Assembly: GCF_022179385.1 (NCBI RefSeq)
Contig: NZ_BPQS01000001.1
Coordinates: forward strand, 62,001 to 126,000
DNA from: Methylobacterium longum
Lineage (GTDB): Bacteria > Pseudomonadota > Alphaproteobacteria > Rhizobiales > Beijerinckiaceae
Length of the DNA: 64,000 nt
Reading direction: 5' to 3'
The position numbers and the translations under genes were made by a program. The notes under the pieces were generated by a model, which was given only the letters and a program-made list of their open reading frames with translations, did not search any database and was not told where the DNA came from. Shown here piece after piece: positions 40,290 to 49,605 of the stretch; the first letter of the stretch is position 1, and the number at the start of each line of letters is the position of its first letter.

Positions 40290-40793
40290 ATGCATCAGGG
40301 CAACCACCGCGACCACGAAGGCGCGAAGAAGCTGTTCGAGCTGATCAAGGACGTGAAGATCGCCATGATGACCACCGTCGACTCCGACGGCACGCTCAAC
40401 AGCCGCCCGATGTGGAACAACGACGCGGACGAGAACGGCGACCTGTGGTTCTTCACCAAGCTGCACTCGCCCAAGACCGCCGAGATCAGCAGGGACAACC
40501 AGATCAACCTCGCCTATTCCGACCCGTCGAGCCAGAACTACGTCTCGGTGGCCGGCAAGGCCGAGATCGTCCGCGACCAGTCGATCATCGACGCCAAGTG
40601 GAATGAGAGCCTGAAGACCTGGTTCCCCAACGGCAAGAACGACCCCGAGGTGGCGCTGATCCGCGTCCACCCCGAGAAGGGCGAGTACTGGGACAGCCCG
40701 AACAGCACGATGCTGCACCTCTACGGCTACGTGAAGGCCTCGCTCACCGGCGAGAGCCCCAAGACCGAGACCAAGAAGGTCGATCTGGGCTGA
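40290..40793 (+). CDS. PNPOx-fold general stress protein (GSP26-like)
   Basis: A 167-aa split-barrel flavin-binding protein of the general stress protein 26 group of pyridoxamine-phosphate-oxidase relatives. The core is [41 protein letters not shown] and the terminal [21 protein letters not shown] precedes the ATG. Codon use is less GC-extreme and the protein is Lys/Asp/Asn-rich compared with neighbours, as is common for highly expressed stress proteins. Substrate unknown. Confidence 0.88.
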   Translation: MHQGNHRDHEGAKKLFELIKDVKIAMMTTVDSDGTLNSRPMWNNDADENGDLWFFTKLHSPKTAEISRDNQINLAYSDPSSQNYVSVAGKAEIVRDQSIIDAKWNESLKTWFPNGKNDPEVALIRVHPEKGEYWDSPNSTMLHLYGYVKASLTGESPKTETKKVDLG

Positions 40794-40918
40794 GGCCCGG
40801 GTTTCAGGACGCACCGTTTTCGCGGGCGGTCTCCGGAAGGTGGCCGCCCGTCTCCTTGACGGGTGCCGGCTCGCCATGCGCTCTGCGGGACGAAAGTGCG
40901 CGGCAGAGTCCCAGAAGC

Positions 40919-42211
40919 ATGCTTGATCTGGCGAAGCGGGTCTACGATCACAGCTTCCGCATCGACCCGATCGTGCGGTCGCTGCTCGACACCGATTTCT
41001 ACAAGCTCCTGATGGCGCAGACGATCCTGCGCCGGCACCCCGACATCCAGACCACCTTCGGCATCACCAACCGCACGCGGCGCATCCGGATCGCCGACGA
41101 GGTCGACGCGGCCCACCTGCGCGAGCAGCTCGATCATGCCCGGACGCTCCGCCTCAGCAAGGGCGAGGTCACGTGGCTGCGCGGCAACGTGTTCCGCGGC
41201 CAGGGACGCATCCTCGAGCCCGACTTCGTGGCCTGGTTCGAGAACTTCAGGCTTCCCGATTACGAACTCGCCGTCCATGACGGCCAGTACGAGCTGACCT
41301 TCCACGGGTCGTGGATCGAGACCACGATGTGGGAGGTCCCGGCGCTGGCCATCCTCAACGAGCTGCGGGCGCGGGCCGTGCTGCGGGGCCTCGGCAAGCT
41401 CGACCTGCAGGTGCTCTACGCCCGGGCCATGACGCGGGTCTGGGAGAAGATCGAGCGCCTCCAGAAGCTGCCGGACCTGTCGGTGGCCGATTTCGGCACG
41501 CGCCGGCGCCACGGCTTCCTCTGGCAGGATTGGTGCGTGCAGGCCATGGCGGAGGGACTGGGCGGCGCGTTCCTCGGTACCTCGAACTGCCTGATCGCGG
41601 CCCGGCAGGAGGTCGAGCCGGTGGGCACGAACGCCCACGAATTGCCGATGGTCTACGCGGCCCTCGCCGAGGACGACGCGGACCTCGCCACCGCCCCCTA
41701 CGCCGTGCTGGCCGACTGGCAGGAGGATTACGGCGGCAACCTGCTGGTGATCCTGCCCGACACCTACGGCACGAGCGGGTTCCTCGCGAACGCCCCCGAC
41801 TGGGTGAGCGACTGGACCGGCATCCGCATCGACTCGAAGGACCCGATCGACGGGGGCGAGGAGGCGATCCGCTTCTGGCAGGATCGTGGCCACGATCCGC
41901 ACGACAAGCTCGCGATCTTCTCCGACGGCCTCGACATCGATGAGATCGAGCGCATCCACGCCCGGTTCCACGGACGCATGCGCATCGGCTACGGATGGGG
42001 CACGCTGCTCACCAACGATTTCCGCGGCCTCCTACCCGACGGCAAGCTCGATCCGGTCTCCATCGTCTGCAAGGTCACGGAGGCGAACGGCCGCCCCACC
42101 GTGAAGCTCTCCGACAATCCCACCAAGGCGCAGGGACCGGCCGACGAGGTCGCCCGCTACCGGCGGGTCTTCTCCGTGGGCGAGCAGGAGGCGCTGCCCG
42201 TGATGGTCTGA
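40919..42211 (+). CDS. pncB: Nicotinate phosphoribosyltransferase
   Basis: A 430-aa enzyme that makes nicotinate mononucleotide from nicotinate and PRPP in NAD salvage. Conserved parts are [15 protein letters not shown] at the N-terminus, [14 protein letters not shown] (substrate and PRPP region), [10 protein letters not shown] and [17 protein letters not shown]. It has the normal length. No NAD genes are adjacent. Confidence 0.94.
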   Translation: MLDLAKRVYDHSFRIDPIVRSLLDTDFYKLLMAQTILRRHPDIQTTFGITNRTRRIRIADEVDAAHLREQLDHARTLRLSKGEVTWLRGNVFRGQGRILEPDFVAWFENFRLPDYELAVHDGQYELTFHGSWIETTMWEVPALAILNELRARAVLRGLGKLDLQVLYARAMTRVWEKIERLQKLPDLSVADFGTRRRHGFLWQDWCVQAMAEGLGGAFLGTSNCLIAARQEVEPVGTNAHELPMVYAALAEDDADLATAPYAVLADWQEDYGGNLLVILPDTYGTSGFLANAPDWVSDWTGIRIDSKDPIDGGEEAIRFWQDRGHDPHDKLAIFSDGLDIDEIERIHARFHGRMRIGYGWGTLLTNDFRGLLPDGKLDPVSIVCKVTEANGRPTVKLSDNPTKAQGPADEVARYRRVFSVGEQEALPVMV

Positions 42212-42322
42212 CGGGTGTCAGAGCCCGCGCGGTGAAACGCGAAGGCTGACGGTCGGCGATCGAATACATTATCATGTCGACAAATCGGCGCCGCCGCGGG
42301 CGGCCCCGCCTGGGAGACCGCC

Positions 42323-43777
42323 ATGTCGATGAACCGTCGCCTGCTCATCGGGGCCGCAGGCCTCGCCCTTACGGCGCCCGCACTTCAGGGGGGGCAGGCC
42401 GCCGACGCGGCGAAGCCGGCCGCGAAGGCGCCCCCGCCGCCAGCGACGAAGATCCTGGCCCAGTGGATCCTGGCCTCGTCCTACGACGCGCTGCCGGAGG
42501 CCGTCCGTCGCGAGGGCGTGCGCAGCTTCTTCAACTGGGTGGGCGTGGCGATCGGCGGGTCGCACCACGAGACCGTGGACGTGGCCGTCTCGGCGCTGCA
42601 GCCGTTCTCGGGGCCGCCGCAGGCCGGGCTGTTCGGCCGGACAGAGCGGTTCGACATCATGAATGCCGCGTTCCTCAACGGCGTGTCGAGCCACATCTTC
42701 GACTTCGACGACACCCACCTGAAGACGATCATCCACCCGGCCGGCCCGGTCGCCTCGGCGATCCTGGCCTACGCCGCGATGAGGCCCGTCTCCGGCAAGG
42801 ATTTCCTCGACGCCCTGATCGTCGGCATCGAGGCCGAGTGCCGGATCGGCAACGCGGTCTACCCGAACCACTACGATGCGGGCTGGCACATCACCGGCAC
42901 CGCGGGCGTGTTCGGGGCGGCGGCCGCCGCGGGCAAGCTGATGGGGCTGACCGAGCAGCAGATGGTCTACGCCCTGGGGCTCGCCGCCTCGCAGCCGGTC
43001 GGCCTGCGCGAATCGTTCGGTTCCATGAACAAGAGCTTCAATCCCGGCCGGGCCGCATCCAACGGCCTGTTCGCCGCGATCCTGGCGGCGAAGGGCTTCA
43101 CCTCGTCGGACGGCATGATCGAGGCCAAGCGCGGCTGGGCCAACACGATCTCCACCAAGCAGGACTGGTCCGAGATCACCGAGGGCCTCGGCACACGCTA
43201 CGAGGCGCAGCTCAACACCTACAAGCCCTTCGCCTGCGGGATCGTCATGCATCCGACGATCGACGCGGCGGTGCAGATCCGCGACGAGGACCACGTCAAG
43301 CCGGACGACATCAAGCGCGTCGATCTCAAGGTTCACCCCCTGGTACTGGAGCTGACGGGCAAGACCGCGCCGCGGACCGGCCTGGAGGGCAAGTTCAGCA
43401 TCTACCACGCGGCGGCGGTCGCCTTCGTGGAGGGCGCGGGCGGGGAGAAGCAGTTCAGCGACCGGGCGGTCAACGATCCCCGCGTGGTGGCGCTGCGCCA
43501 GAAGGTGGTGCCGGTGATCACCCCCGGCATCGACGCCGCGCAGGTCGACATGACCGTGACGCTGAACGACGGGCGGACCTTCCACCGGCACATCGAGCAC
43601 GCCATCGGCAGCGTCGAGAAGCCGATGTCGGACGCGCAGCTTGAAGCGAAGTTCGCCGACCTCGCCGCCGGGATCCTGCCGGACGCGCAGGCCAAGCGGG
43701 TGATGCAGCTCTGCCGGTCGCTGCCCGAACTCAAGGATGCGGGCGACGTGGCGCGGGCCGGCACCGCGGGGGCATAA
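42323..43777 (+). CDS. MmgE/PrpD-family protein with an N-terminal export signal
   Basis: A 484-aa member of the 2-methylcitrate dehydratase / aconitate decarboxylase family. PrpD landmarks include SHIFDFDDTHLKTIIHPAGP, AGWHITGTAGVFGAAAAAGKL, ESFGSMNKSFNPGRAASNG and KPFACGIVMHPTIDA. Unlike the usual cytosolic enzymes it begins with MSMNRRLLIGAAGLALTAP followed by an Ala/Pro linker, which looks like a Tat or Sec signal. No prpB, prpC or acn genes are adjacent, so its substrate need not be 2-methylcitrate. Confidence 0.87.
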   Translation: MSMNRRLLIGAAGLALTAPALQGGQAADAAKPAAKAPPPPATKILAQWILASSYDALPEAVRREGVRSFFNWVGVAIGGSHHETVDVAVSALQPFSGPPQAGLFGRTERFDIMNAAFLNGVSSHIFDFDDTHLKTIIHPAGPVASAILAYAAMRPVSGKDFLDALIVGIEAECRIGNAVYPNHYDAGWHITGTAGVFGAAAAAGKLMGLTEQQMVYALGLAASQPVGLRESFGSMNKSFNPGRAASNGLFAAILAAKGFTSSDGMIEAKRGWANTISTKQDWSEITEGLGTRYEAQLNTYKPFACGIVMHPTIDAAVQIRDEDHVKPDDIKRVDLKVHPLVLELTGKTAPRTGLEGKFSIYHAAAVAFVEGAGGEKQFSDRAVNDPRVVALRQKVVPVITPGIDAAQVDMTVTLNDGRTFHRHIEHAIGSVEKPMSDAQLEAKFADLAAGILPDAQAKRVMQLCRSLPELKDAGDVARAGTAGA

Positions 43778-43891
43778 GCATCGCGCCGGGCCCGGGGGAT
43801 CGTTTTCGGCCCCTGTGCCGTTCCCCGTCCGCGCGGCTTTCGTTGCTCCCGGCGGCTGCCCGCGCGTGGCGTTCGGGACGCAGGTTACGGT

Positions 43892-45937
43892 ATGGGCACG
43901 AGAACCCCGGTCGGGGTCGAACCGGCAGTGCGGACCGAGACCCCGCTGATCCCGCCGCGGCCGACCCGCGTCGCCGCGGCCGAGACCCCGCGGACCGCGA
44001 TGGCGTCGCCGGTGGTGGTTGGGGCCACCATCATCGCGGCCCTCTATTTCGGCCGCGAGATCTTCATCCCGATCGCGATCGCGCTGCTCCTGTCCTTCGT
44101 GCTGACGCCGCTGGTGAACCGCCTGCGGCGCCTCCGGCTGCCGCGGCTCGTGGCGGTGGGCGTCAGCGTGCTCCTGACCGTGGGCATCGTGGCGGCGCTC
44201 GCGACCCTGATCGGCATCCAGGCGGCCGACCTCGCGGGCGACGTGCCGCGCTACCGGACCACCATCGAGCGCAAGGTCGAAGGGCTGCGCGACTCCCCCG
44301 TCGGCCACGCGACCGCGTACGTCGCCAACATCGGCCGGGCGCTCCACGGCGGCGCCAAGGAGGCCGGCAGCGCCGAGGCGCCGCGGGCCGCTCCGCCGCC
44401 TCCGAGTTCCGAGCAGGCCCAGCCCGGGCCGAAGCCCGTCCTGGTCGAGGTCGCGGCCTCCCAGCCGGGACCGCTGGAGATGATCTCGACGGTGCTCTCG
44501 CCGGTGATGCACCCGTTGGCCACGGTCGGCATCGTCTTCGTGGTGCTGCTGTTCGTGCTGATGCAGCGCGAGGACCTGCGCGACCGGATGATCCGGCTGG
44601 CGGGATCGAGCGACCTGCACCGCACCACCGTGGCGATCGACGACGCGGCCAAGCGGCTCAGCCGTTACTTCGTGGTGCAGCTCGCCCTCAATGCCGCCTT
44701 CGGCGTGGTGATCGGCATCGGGCTCTACGTCATCGGCGTGCCGAACCCCGTGCTCTGGGCGATCTTCTCGGCCCTGATGCGCTTCGTGCCCTATCTCGGG
44801 GCGGTCCTGTCGGCGCTCCTGCCGATGGCGCTCGCCGCCGCGGTCGATCCCGGCTGGAACATGATGATCGCCGTCGCGATCCTGTTCGTCGTGCTGGAGC
44901 CGCTCACAGGCCAGGTGATCGAGCCGATCTTCTACGGGCAGTCCACCGGGCTCTCGCCCTTCGCGGTGCTGGTCTCGGCTCTGTTCTGGACGTGGCTGTG
45001 GGGGCCTGTCGGCCTGCTGCTCTCGACGCCGCTCACCGCCTGCCTCGTGGTGCTCGGCCGCCACGTCGACCACTTGGAATTCCTGGACGTGCTGTTCGGC
45101 GACCGGCCGGCGCTCACGCCCGTGCAGAACTTCTACCAGCGGATCCTGGCGGGCGATTCCGAGGAGGTGCTGGGCCATGCCGAGCTGATCCTGCAGCAGT
45201 GCTCGCTCTCGTCCTACTACGACGAGGTGGTGCTCAAGGCCCTGGAACTCGCCGCCCGCGACGCGGCCCGGGGCGTGCTGACGGCCCAGCAGAAGAGCTC
45301 GATGCGCGCGGCGCTGGCCGAGCTGATCGCCGACCTCTCCGACCGAAGCGACGCCGTCACGGGCGCCGCGGGAGACGGCGAGGAGGGCGCCTGCAGCCCG
45401 CTTCCGATGGGTCCGGCCCCGGAGGCGCTACCCGCGGCCTGGACGCGCCAGGGGGCGGTGCTCTGCATCGCCGGCCGCGGCTTCCTGGACGAGGCCGCGG
45501 CCGCCATCCTGGCCCAGATCCTGGAGAAGCGCGGCATCGGCGTGCGCACGGTGCCCTTCGCGGACGCGGCCTCCGCGCGGATCGATCGGTTCGAGGCGGG
45601 ACCGGCGCGCATGGGCTGCGTGATCTCCCTGGCGCTCGATGGCGAGCCGACGCACCTGCGCCGGCTGATCCGCCGCCTCAAGGGCCGGATGCCCAGCGTT
45701 CCGATCCTGCTCGGACTCTGGCTGGCCCAGGACGCCGGGGCCGCGCGGCTCGCCGGCGGACCGGGACGAACCGCCGAGGCCGACGGGCAGGCGGGATCGC
45801 TGCGCGAGGCCGTCGAGGCGGTGCTGGCGGCCGCGCAGGAGCACGTCGACGGGGAGGCGGCTCACGGGACGGGGCCGGATCGGGCGCCGGATCACCGGGA
45901 CGGCACGCCGCGACAGCCGGCATCGGCCGAGGCGTGA
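43892..45937 (+). CDS. AI-2E-family transporter with an extended cytosolic C-terminal domain
   Basis: A 681-aa protein. Residues 1-400 form the eight-helix AI-2E/TqsA-like transporter (IPIAIALLLSFVLTPLV, ALMRFVPYLGAVLSALLP, GQVIEPIFYGQSTGLSPFAVLVSALFW). About 280 soluble residues follow, including a segment near 520-610 (GAVLCIAGRGFLDEAAAAI, then FEAGPARMGCVISLALDG) with the beta-alpha alternation of a Rossmann-like or B12-binding-like fold, but without the DxHxxG cobalamin motif. The transported substrate is unknown; the family includes autoinducer exporters and Na+/H+ antiporters. Confidence 0.88.
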   Translation: MGTRTPVGVEPAVRTETPLIPPRPTRVAAAETPRTAMASPVVVGATIIAALYFGREIFIPIAIALLLSFVLTPLVNRLRRLRLPRLVAVGVSVLLTVGIVAALATLIGIQAADLAGDVPRYRTTIERKVEGLRDSPVGHATAYVANIGRALHGGAKEAGSAEAPRAAPPPPSSEQAQPGPKPVLVEVAASQPGPLEMISTVLSPVMHPLATVGIVFVVLLFVLMQREDLRDRMIRLAGSSDLHRTTVAIDDAAKRLSRYFVVQLALNAAFGVVIGIGLYVIGVPNPVLWAIFSALMRFVPYLGAVLSALLPMALAAAVDPGWNMMIAVAILFVVLEPLTGQVIEPIFYGQSTGLSPFAVLVSALFWTWLWGPVGLLLSTPLTACLVVLGRHVDHLEFLDVLFGDRPALTPVQNFYQRILAGDSEEVLGHAELILQQCSLSSYYDEVVLKALELAARDAARGVLTAQQKSSMRAALAELIADLSDRSDAVTGAAGDGEEGACSPLPMGPAPEALPAAWTRQGAVLCIAGRGFLDEAAAAILAQILEKRGIGVRTVPFADAASARIDRFEAGPARMGCVISLALDGEPTHLRRLIRRLKGRMPSVPILLGLWLAQDAGAARLAGGPGRTAEADGQAGSLREAVEAVLAAAQEHVDGEAAHGTGPDRAPDHRDGTPRQPASAEA

Positions 45938-46030
45938 GGTCGGGGGCTTGACGAAAGGTCGCGTGCCCCGGCTTCGTTGCGCCGCCGCCGGGCGACCGGG
46001 CGGGATGCGGGTGAACGGGGAAGTGAGCCG

Positions 46031-46819
46031 ATGAGCGTCGTCGAACTGGGGCGGTTCATGGACGACCTCGCGGACGCGTCCGGCAAGGCGATCCTGCCGT
46101 TCTTCCGCGCCCAGTTCGGGCTCGACGACAAGGCCCGCGGCGGCGCGCCCTTCGACCCGGTCACCGAAGCCGACCGGGCGGCCGAAGTGGTGCTCCGGGC
46201 GATGATCGGCCAGACCTTTCCGGGCCACGGCATCCTCGGCGAGGAGTTCGGCTCCGAGCGCACCGACGCCGAATGCGTCTGGGTCCTCGACCCGATCGAC
46301 GGCACCCGGGCCTTCATCGGCGGCCTGCCGACCTGGGGCACGCTGATCGGGCTGACGCGCCACGGCGTGCCGGTCCGCGGGATGATGCACCAGCCCTATC
46401 TCGCGGAGCGATTCACCGGGGACGGCCGCAGCGCAATGCTCCGTGCGCCGTCCGGCGAGCGGACCCTGCTCACGCGCCGCTGCGCCGACCTCGCCCAGGC
46501 GATCCTGGCCACCACGGATCCCCGCCTGTTCGCGGCGGGCGAGGAAGCCGAGCGCTTCCGCTCTCTGGAAGGCCAGGTGCGGATGTCCCGCTACGGCGCC
46601 GACTGCTACGCCTACTGCATGCTGGCGGCCGGCCAGATCGACCTCGTCGTCGAGGCCGGGCTGAAGCCCTACGACATCGTCGCGCTGATCCCGATCGTCG
46701 AGGGAGCCGGAGGGCGGGTGACGGCGTGGGATGGCGGACCAGCGACCGGGGGCGGCCGGGTCGTGGCGGCGGGCGACCCGCGCCTGCACGCGGCGGCGCT
46801 CAAGGTGCTGAATCCGTGA
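46031..46819 (+). CDS. hisN: Histidinol-phosphatase, inositol-monophosphatase family
   Basis: A 262-aa metal-dependent phosphatase of the IMPase superfamily. The metal-site motifs are GEEFGSE and DPIDGTRAFIGGLPTWGTLIGL, with VTEADRAAE upstream and a C-terminal GLKPYDIVALIPIVEGAGG. The sequence RAFIGGLPTWGTLI is typical of the HisN histidinol-phosphatases of Actinobacteria and alphaproteobacteria rather than of SuhB. It would complete histidine synthesis together with HisE of this window. Confidence 0.88.
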   Translation: MSVVELGRFMDDLADASGKAILPFFRAQFGLDDKARGGAPFDPVTEADRAAEVVLRAMIGQTFPGHGILGEEFGSERTDAECVWVLDPIDGTRAFIGGLPTWGTLIGLTRHGVPVRGMMHQPYLAERFTGDGRSAMLRAPSGERTLLTRRCADLAQAILATTDPRLFAAGEEAERFRSLEGQVRMSRYGADCYAYCMLAAGQIDLVVEAGLKPYDIVALIPIVEGAGGRVTAWDGGPATGGGRVVAAGDPRLHAAALKVLNP

Positions 46820-46895
46820 GGGCAGGGCCTCCATCCGCAGCCCGGTGCGTCCGGGGGGATCTTGCTGTCCCGAGCCAGAGAGAAGGCGTGTCCGC

Positions 46896-48056
46896 GTGCT
46901 GCTGAACGCGCTGATCCTGTTCACGGCCCTGGTACCCCGCGCCGAGGCGGGCGCCGACGTCCTGCTCGACGCCCTGCCGCCTCTGACCGCGACCGTCGCC
47001 TCCGCGGAGCCGGAGCCGGCGCCGCCGCGCTTCGACCCCGCGACGCGCTCCGTCTCCAACTGGCATGCCCAGACGGGCGCGCAGCTGATGCCGCGGGCAC
47101 TGGCGCTGACGGCCTCGCTGGCGGAGGATCCGCCCTACGTGGCCCGCTGCGTGCGGCTCAACAACGGCTGGTGCATCAAGTCCGCCCGCTGGCCGGGCGA
47201 GATCGGCGCCGACGGGGAAGGCCACACCGCCTTCGCCAGCCTCGATGACGGCGCCGACGCGGCGGCGAGCCTGCTGCGGCGCTACTATCGCGAGTACGGC
47301 CGGCGCACGGCCCTCGCCATCGTGCGCCGCTGGGCGCCGGCCGAGTGCCGCGTCGCGTCAGCGCCGGCGCGGCAGGGACGGACCGTGTCGACGCCCGCCG
47401 TCTCGTCGGCGCTCGCGCCCCGGGGTCTCGGGCGAACCCTGCGAGCCCGTTTCCTCGCCGCGCACCGGCCCGGCGGCGCGCCCCGGGGCCGGGCCGCGGC
47501 CCTGCGGGTGCAGCCCTGGTCGCCACTCGCCCGGATGGCGGGCCGCTCCGGGCGGCGTCCGAGTGCCGTGCCGCGGGTGGCGATGCTCCAGCCCGGACCC
47601 GACATCGCGGCCGGGATCGCCCTGTCGGCCGGAGCGCCGCGGCAATCCGCGGGACGCGCCCCCCAGGGTGCGGCCGACCCGGCGGCGCTGCTCGACCGGA
47701 GGGCGGAGCGCGGTGTGCCGAACGCCGACCGGATGGTGGCCGAATCCGCGCTGCTGCCGGCCATCGCCACCGGTCTGCCGATGCTCGACCTGCGCCTGCC
47801 GGCCCCGCTCTGCACGGGCGACCCCGTGCGGATCGAGGCCTATGCCGGCCGGATCAGCGGCAGCGTCGGCCTGAAGCCAGGCGACGACCTCGACCTGTTC
47901 GGGCCGGACGGCACGCCCCGGGCCAACCTCGCGACGGTGATGCTGGCGATGTCGGCGGTGGAACTCGGCACACTCCGGGCCGGACCGGACCTCGTCGCCG
48001 GGGCGATCGCCCGGCTGAGACCGCTCACGCCGGCCGCCAACGGCGCGTCACCCTAG
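46896..48056 (+). CDS. Exported protein with a lysozyme-like N-terminal region, unknown
   Basis: A 386-aa protein beginning at GTG 46896 with a signal peptide (LLNALILFTALVPRAEAGA). Residues 50-150 contain RLNNGWCIKSARWPGEIG, FASLDDGADAAASLLRRYYREYGRRT and IVRRWAPAEC, a pattern that recalls structural muramidase-like modules of phage tail lysins and secreted hydrolases, though no catalytic Glu can be identified with confidence. The rest is low-complexity, Arg/Ala/Pro-rich, with a more ordered C-terminus (LRLPAPLCTGDPVRIEAYA). It is encoded just before the YcjX gene. Confidence 0.65.
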   Translation: MLLNALILFTALVPRAEAGADVLLDALPPLTATVASAEPEPAPPRFDPATRSVSNWHAQTGAQLMPRALALTASLAEDPPYVARCVRLNNGWCIKSARWPGEIGADGEGHTAFASLDDGADAAASLLRRYYREYGRRTALAIVRRWAPAECRVASAPARQGRTVSTPAVSSALAPRGLGRTLRARFLAAHRPGGAPRGRAAALRVQPWSPLARMAGRSGRRPSAVPRVAMLQPGPDIAAGIALSAGAPRQSAGRAPQGAADPAALLDRRAERGVPNADRMVAESALLPAIATGLPMLDLRLPAPLCTGDPVRIEAYAGRISGSVGLKPGDDLDLFGPDGTPRANLATVMLAMSAVELGTLRAGPDLVAGAIARLRPLTPAANGASP

Positions 48057-48128
48057 CGGCAAGCCTTGCGGTCCGGCCCTGGCCGCGCCACCTCTGCCCC
48101 GCCTATTCCCCTCACGACGAGCCCGCCC

Positions 48129-49574
48129 GTGCCCCTGATCGACCTTGCCGCGCGCGCCGGCTCGGCCGTCAAAGCCTTCGCCGAAGCCTCGCACGATCTC
48201 CTGATCCAGCCGACGCTCCGGCTCGGGGTCACCGGGCTCGCGCGGTCCGGCAAGACCGTCTTCACGACGGCCCTGATCCATCATCTCGTGGAGACGCATG
48301 CCCTGCCGGCCTTCGCGCCCGCTCAGGAGGGCCGGCTGCGTCGCGCCCGCCTCGTGCCCCAGCCCGACGACGACGTGCCGCGCTTTCCCTTCGAGGAGCA
48401 TTTCAGCACGCTCACCGAGGCGCGGCGCTGGCCCCGCTCCACCGATCGGATCAGCCAGTTCCGCCTGGAGATCGCCTACGAGCGCGCCGGAAGCTGGCGC
48501 ACCGGCCCCGCGACCCTGATGCTCGACGTGGTCGATTACCCCGGCGAATGGCTCCTCGACCTCGCCCTCATCGAGACCAGCTACACGGCGTGGTCGCGGT
48601 CCACGATCGGCGGCACCCGCCGCCCCGGCCGGGCCGCCGTGGCGGCACCCTGGCTCGACGCGCTGAAGAGCTTCGATCCGAACGGTCCCCTCGACGAGGT
48701 CGCGGCCGAGCGGGCGAGCGACGCCTTCAAGGCCTATCTGGCGGGCCTGCGCGCCGGCCCGGAATCGGTGGCGACGACGCCCCCGGGCCGCTTCCTGATG
48801 CCGGGCGACCTCGCCGGATCCCCGGCGCTCACCTTCGCACCGCTGGACGGGCTGACCGAGACGATCGCGCCCGACAGCCTCGCCGGGCTGATGGAGCGGC
48901 GCTTCGAGGCCTACAAGTACAAGGTCGTGACGCCGTTCTTCCGCGACCATTTCCAGCGGGTGGACCGGCAGATCGTGCTGGTGGACGTGCTCTCGGCGGT
49001 CGATGCCGGGCCGACCGCCCTGGCCGAGTTGGAAGAGGCGCTGGACGCGGTGCTGCTCAGCCTCAACATCGGCCGCAACACGGTACTGTCCCGGCTGTTC
49101 GCGCCGCGGGCCGACCGGGTTCTGTTCGCCGCCACCAAGGCCGACCACCTCCATCAGACGAGTCACGACCGGCTCGACGCGCTGCTGCGGCTGCTCGTGT
49201 CGCGGGCCATGCGGCGGACCGAAGCGGCGGGCGCCCGGGTGGGCACCGTGGCGCTGGCCTCCGTGCGCGCCACCCGGGAGACCACCGTCCACGACGGCAC
49301 CGAGACGCTCCGCGCCGTCGCCGGGACCCCCGAGGCCGGCGAGGTGGTGGGTGACGAGGTCTTCGACGGGAACAGCGAGGCCGCGATCTTCCCCGGCGAG
49401 CTGCCGGCCCGCGCCGAGGCGGTGCTGGAGGGTGCGGTCGAGCCGGGCTCCCTGCGCTTCCCGCGCTTCCGCCCGCCGCTGGTCCGGCCCGACGGGCTCG
49501 GGCGCCCCGGCCACCTGCCGCAGATCCGGCTCGATCGGGCGATGCAGTTCCTGATCGGCGACCGTCTGACATGA
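48129..49574 (+). CDS. YcjX-family P-loop protein
   Basis: A 481-aa YcjX/DUF463 GTPase-like protein. Walker A is GLARSGKTVF near residue 37, the Walker-B-like segment is LDVVDYPGEWLLDL, and a further conserved part is NIGRNTVLSRLFAPRADRVLFAATKADHLH, the TKAD giving nucleotide specificity. It starts at GTG 48129 by family length. YcjX and YcjF are linked in gammaproteobacteria to stress or phage-shock responses, but the mechanism is not established. A YcjF-type membrane protein follows after 31 bp. Confidence 0.88.
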   Translation: MPLIDLAARAGSAVKAFAEASHDLLIQPTLRLGVTGLARSGKTVFTTALIHHLVETHALPAFAPAQEGRLRRARLVPQPDDDVPRFPFEEHFSTLTEARRWPRSTDRISQFRLEIAYERAGSWRTGPATLMLDVVDYPGEWLLDLALIETSYTAWSRSTIGGTRRPGRAAVAAPWLDALKSFDPNGPLDEVAAERASDAFKAYLAGLRAGPESVATTPPGRFLMPGDLAGSPALTFAPLDGLTETIAPDSLAGLMERRFEAYKYKVVTPFFRDHFQRVDRQIVLVDVLSAVDAGPTALAELEEALDAVLLSLNIGRNTVLSRLFAPRADRVLFAATKADHLHQTSHDRLDALLRLLVSRAMRRTEAAGARVGTVALASVRATRETTVHDGTETLRAVAGTPEAGEVVGDEVFDGNSEAAIFPGELPARAEAVLEGAVEPGSLRFPRFRPPLVRPDGLGRPGHLPQIRLDRAMQFLIGDRLT

Positions 49575-49605
49575 CGATGCGTGCGACTCCGCGGAGCCTT
49601 CGAGC

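Noticed and set aside
42272..45178. 968-codon open frame on the minus strand
   Set aside because: It is antisense to the PrpD-family and AI-2E transporter genes, with low-complexity His/Arg/Gln-rich composition typical of shadows.
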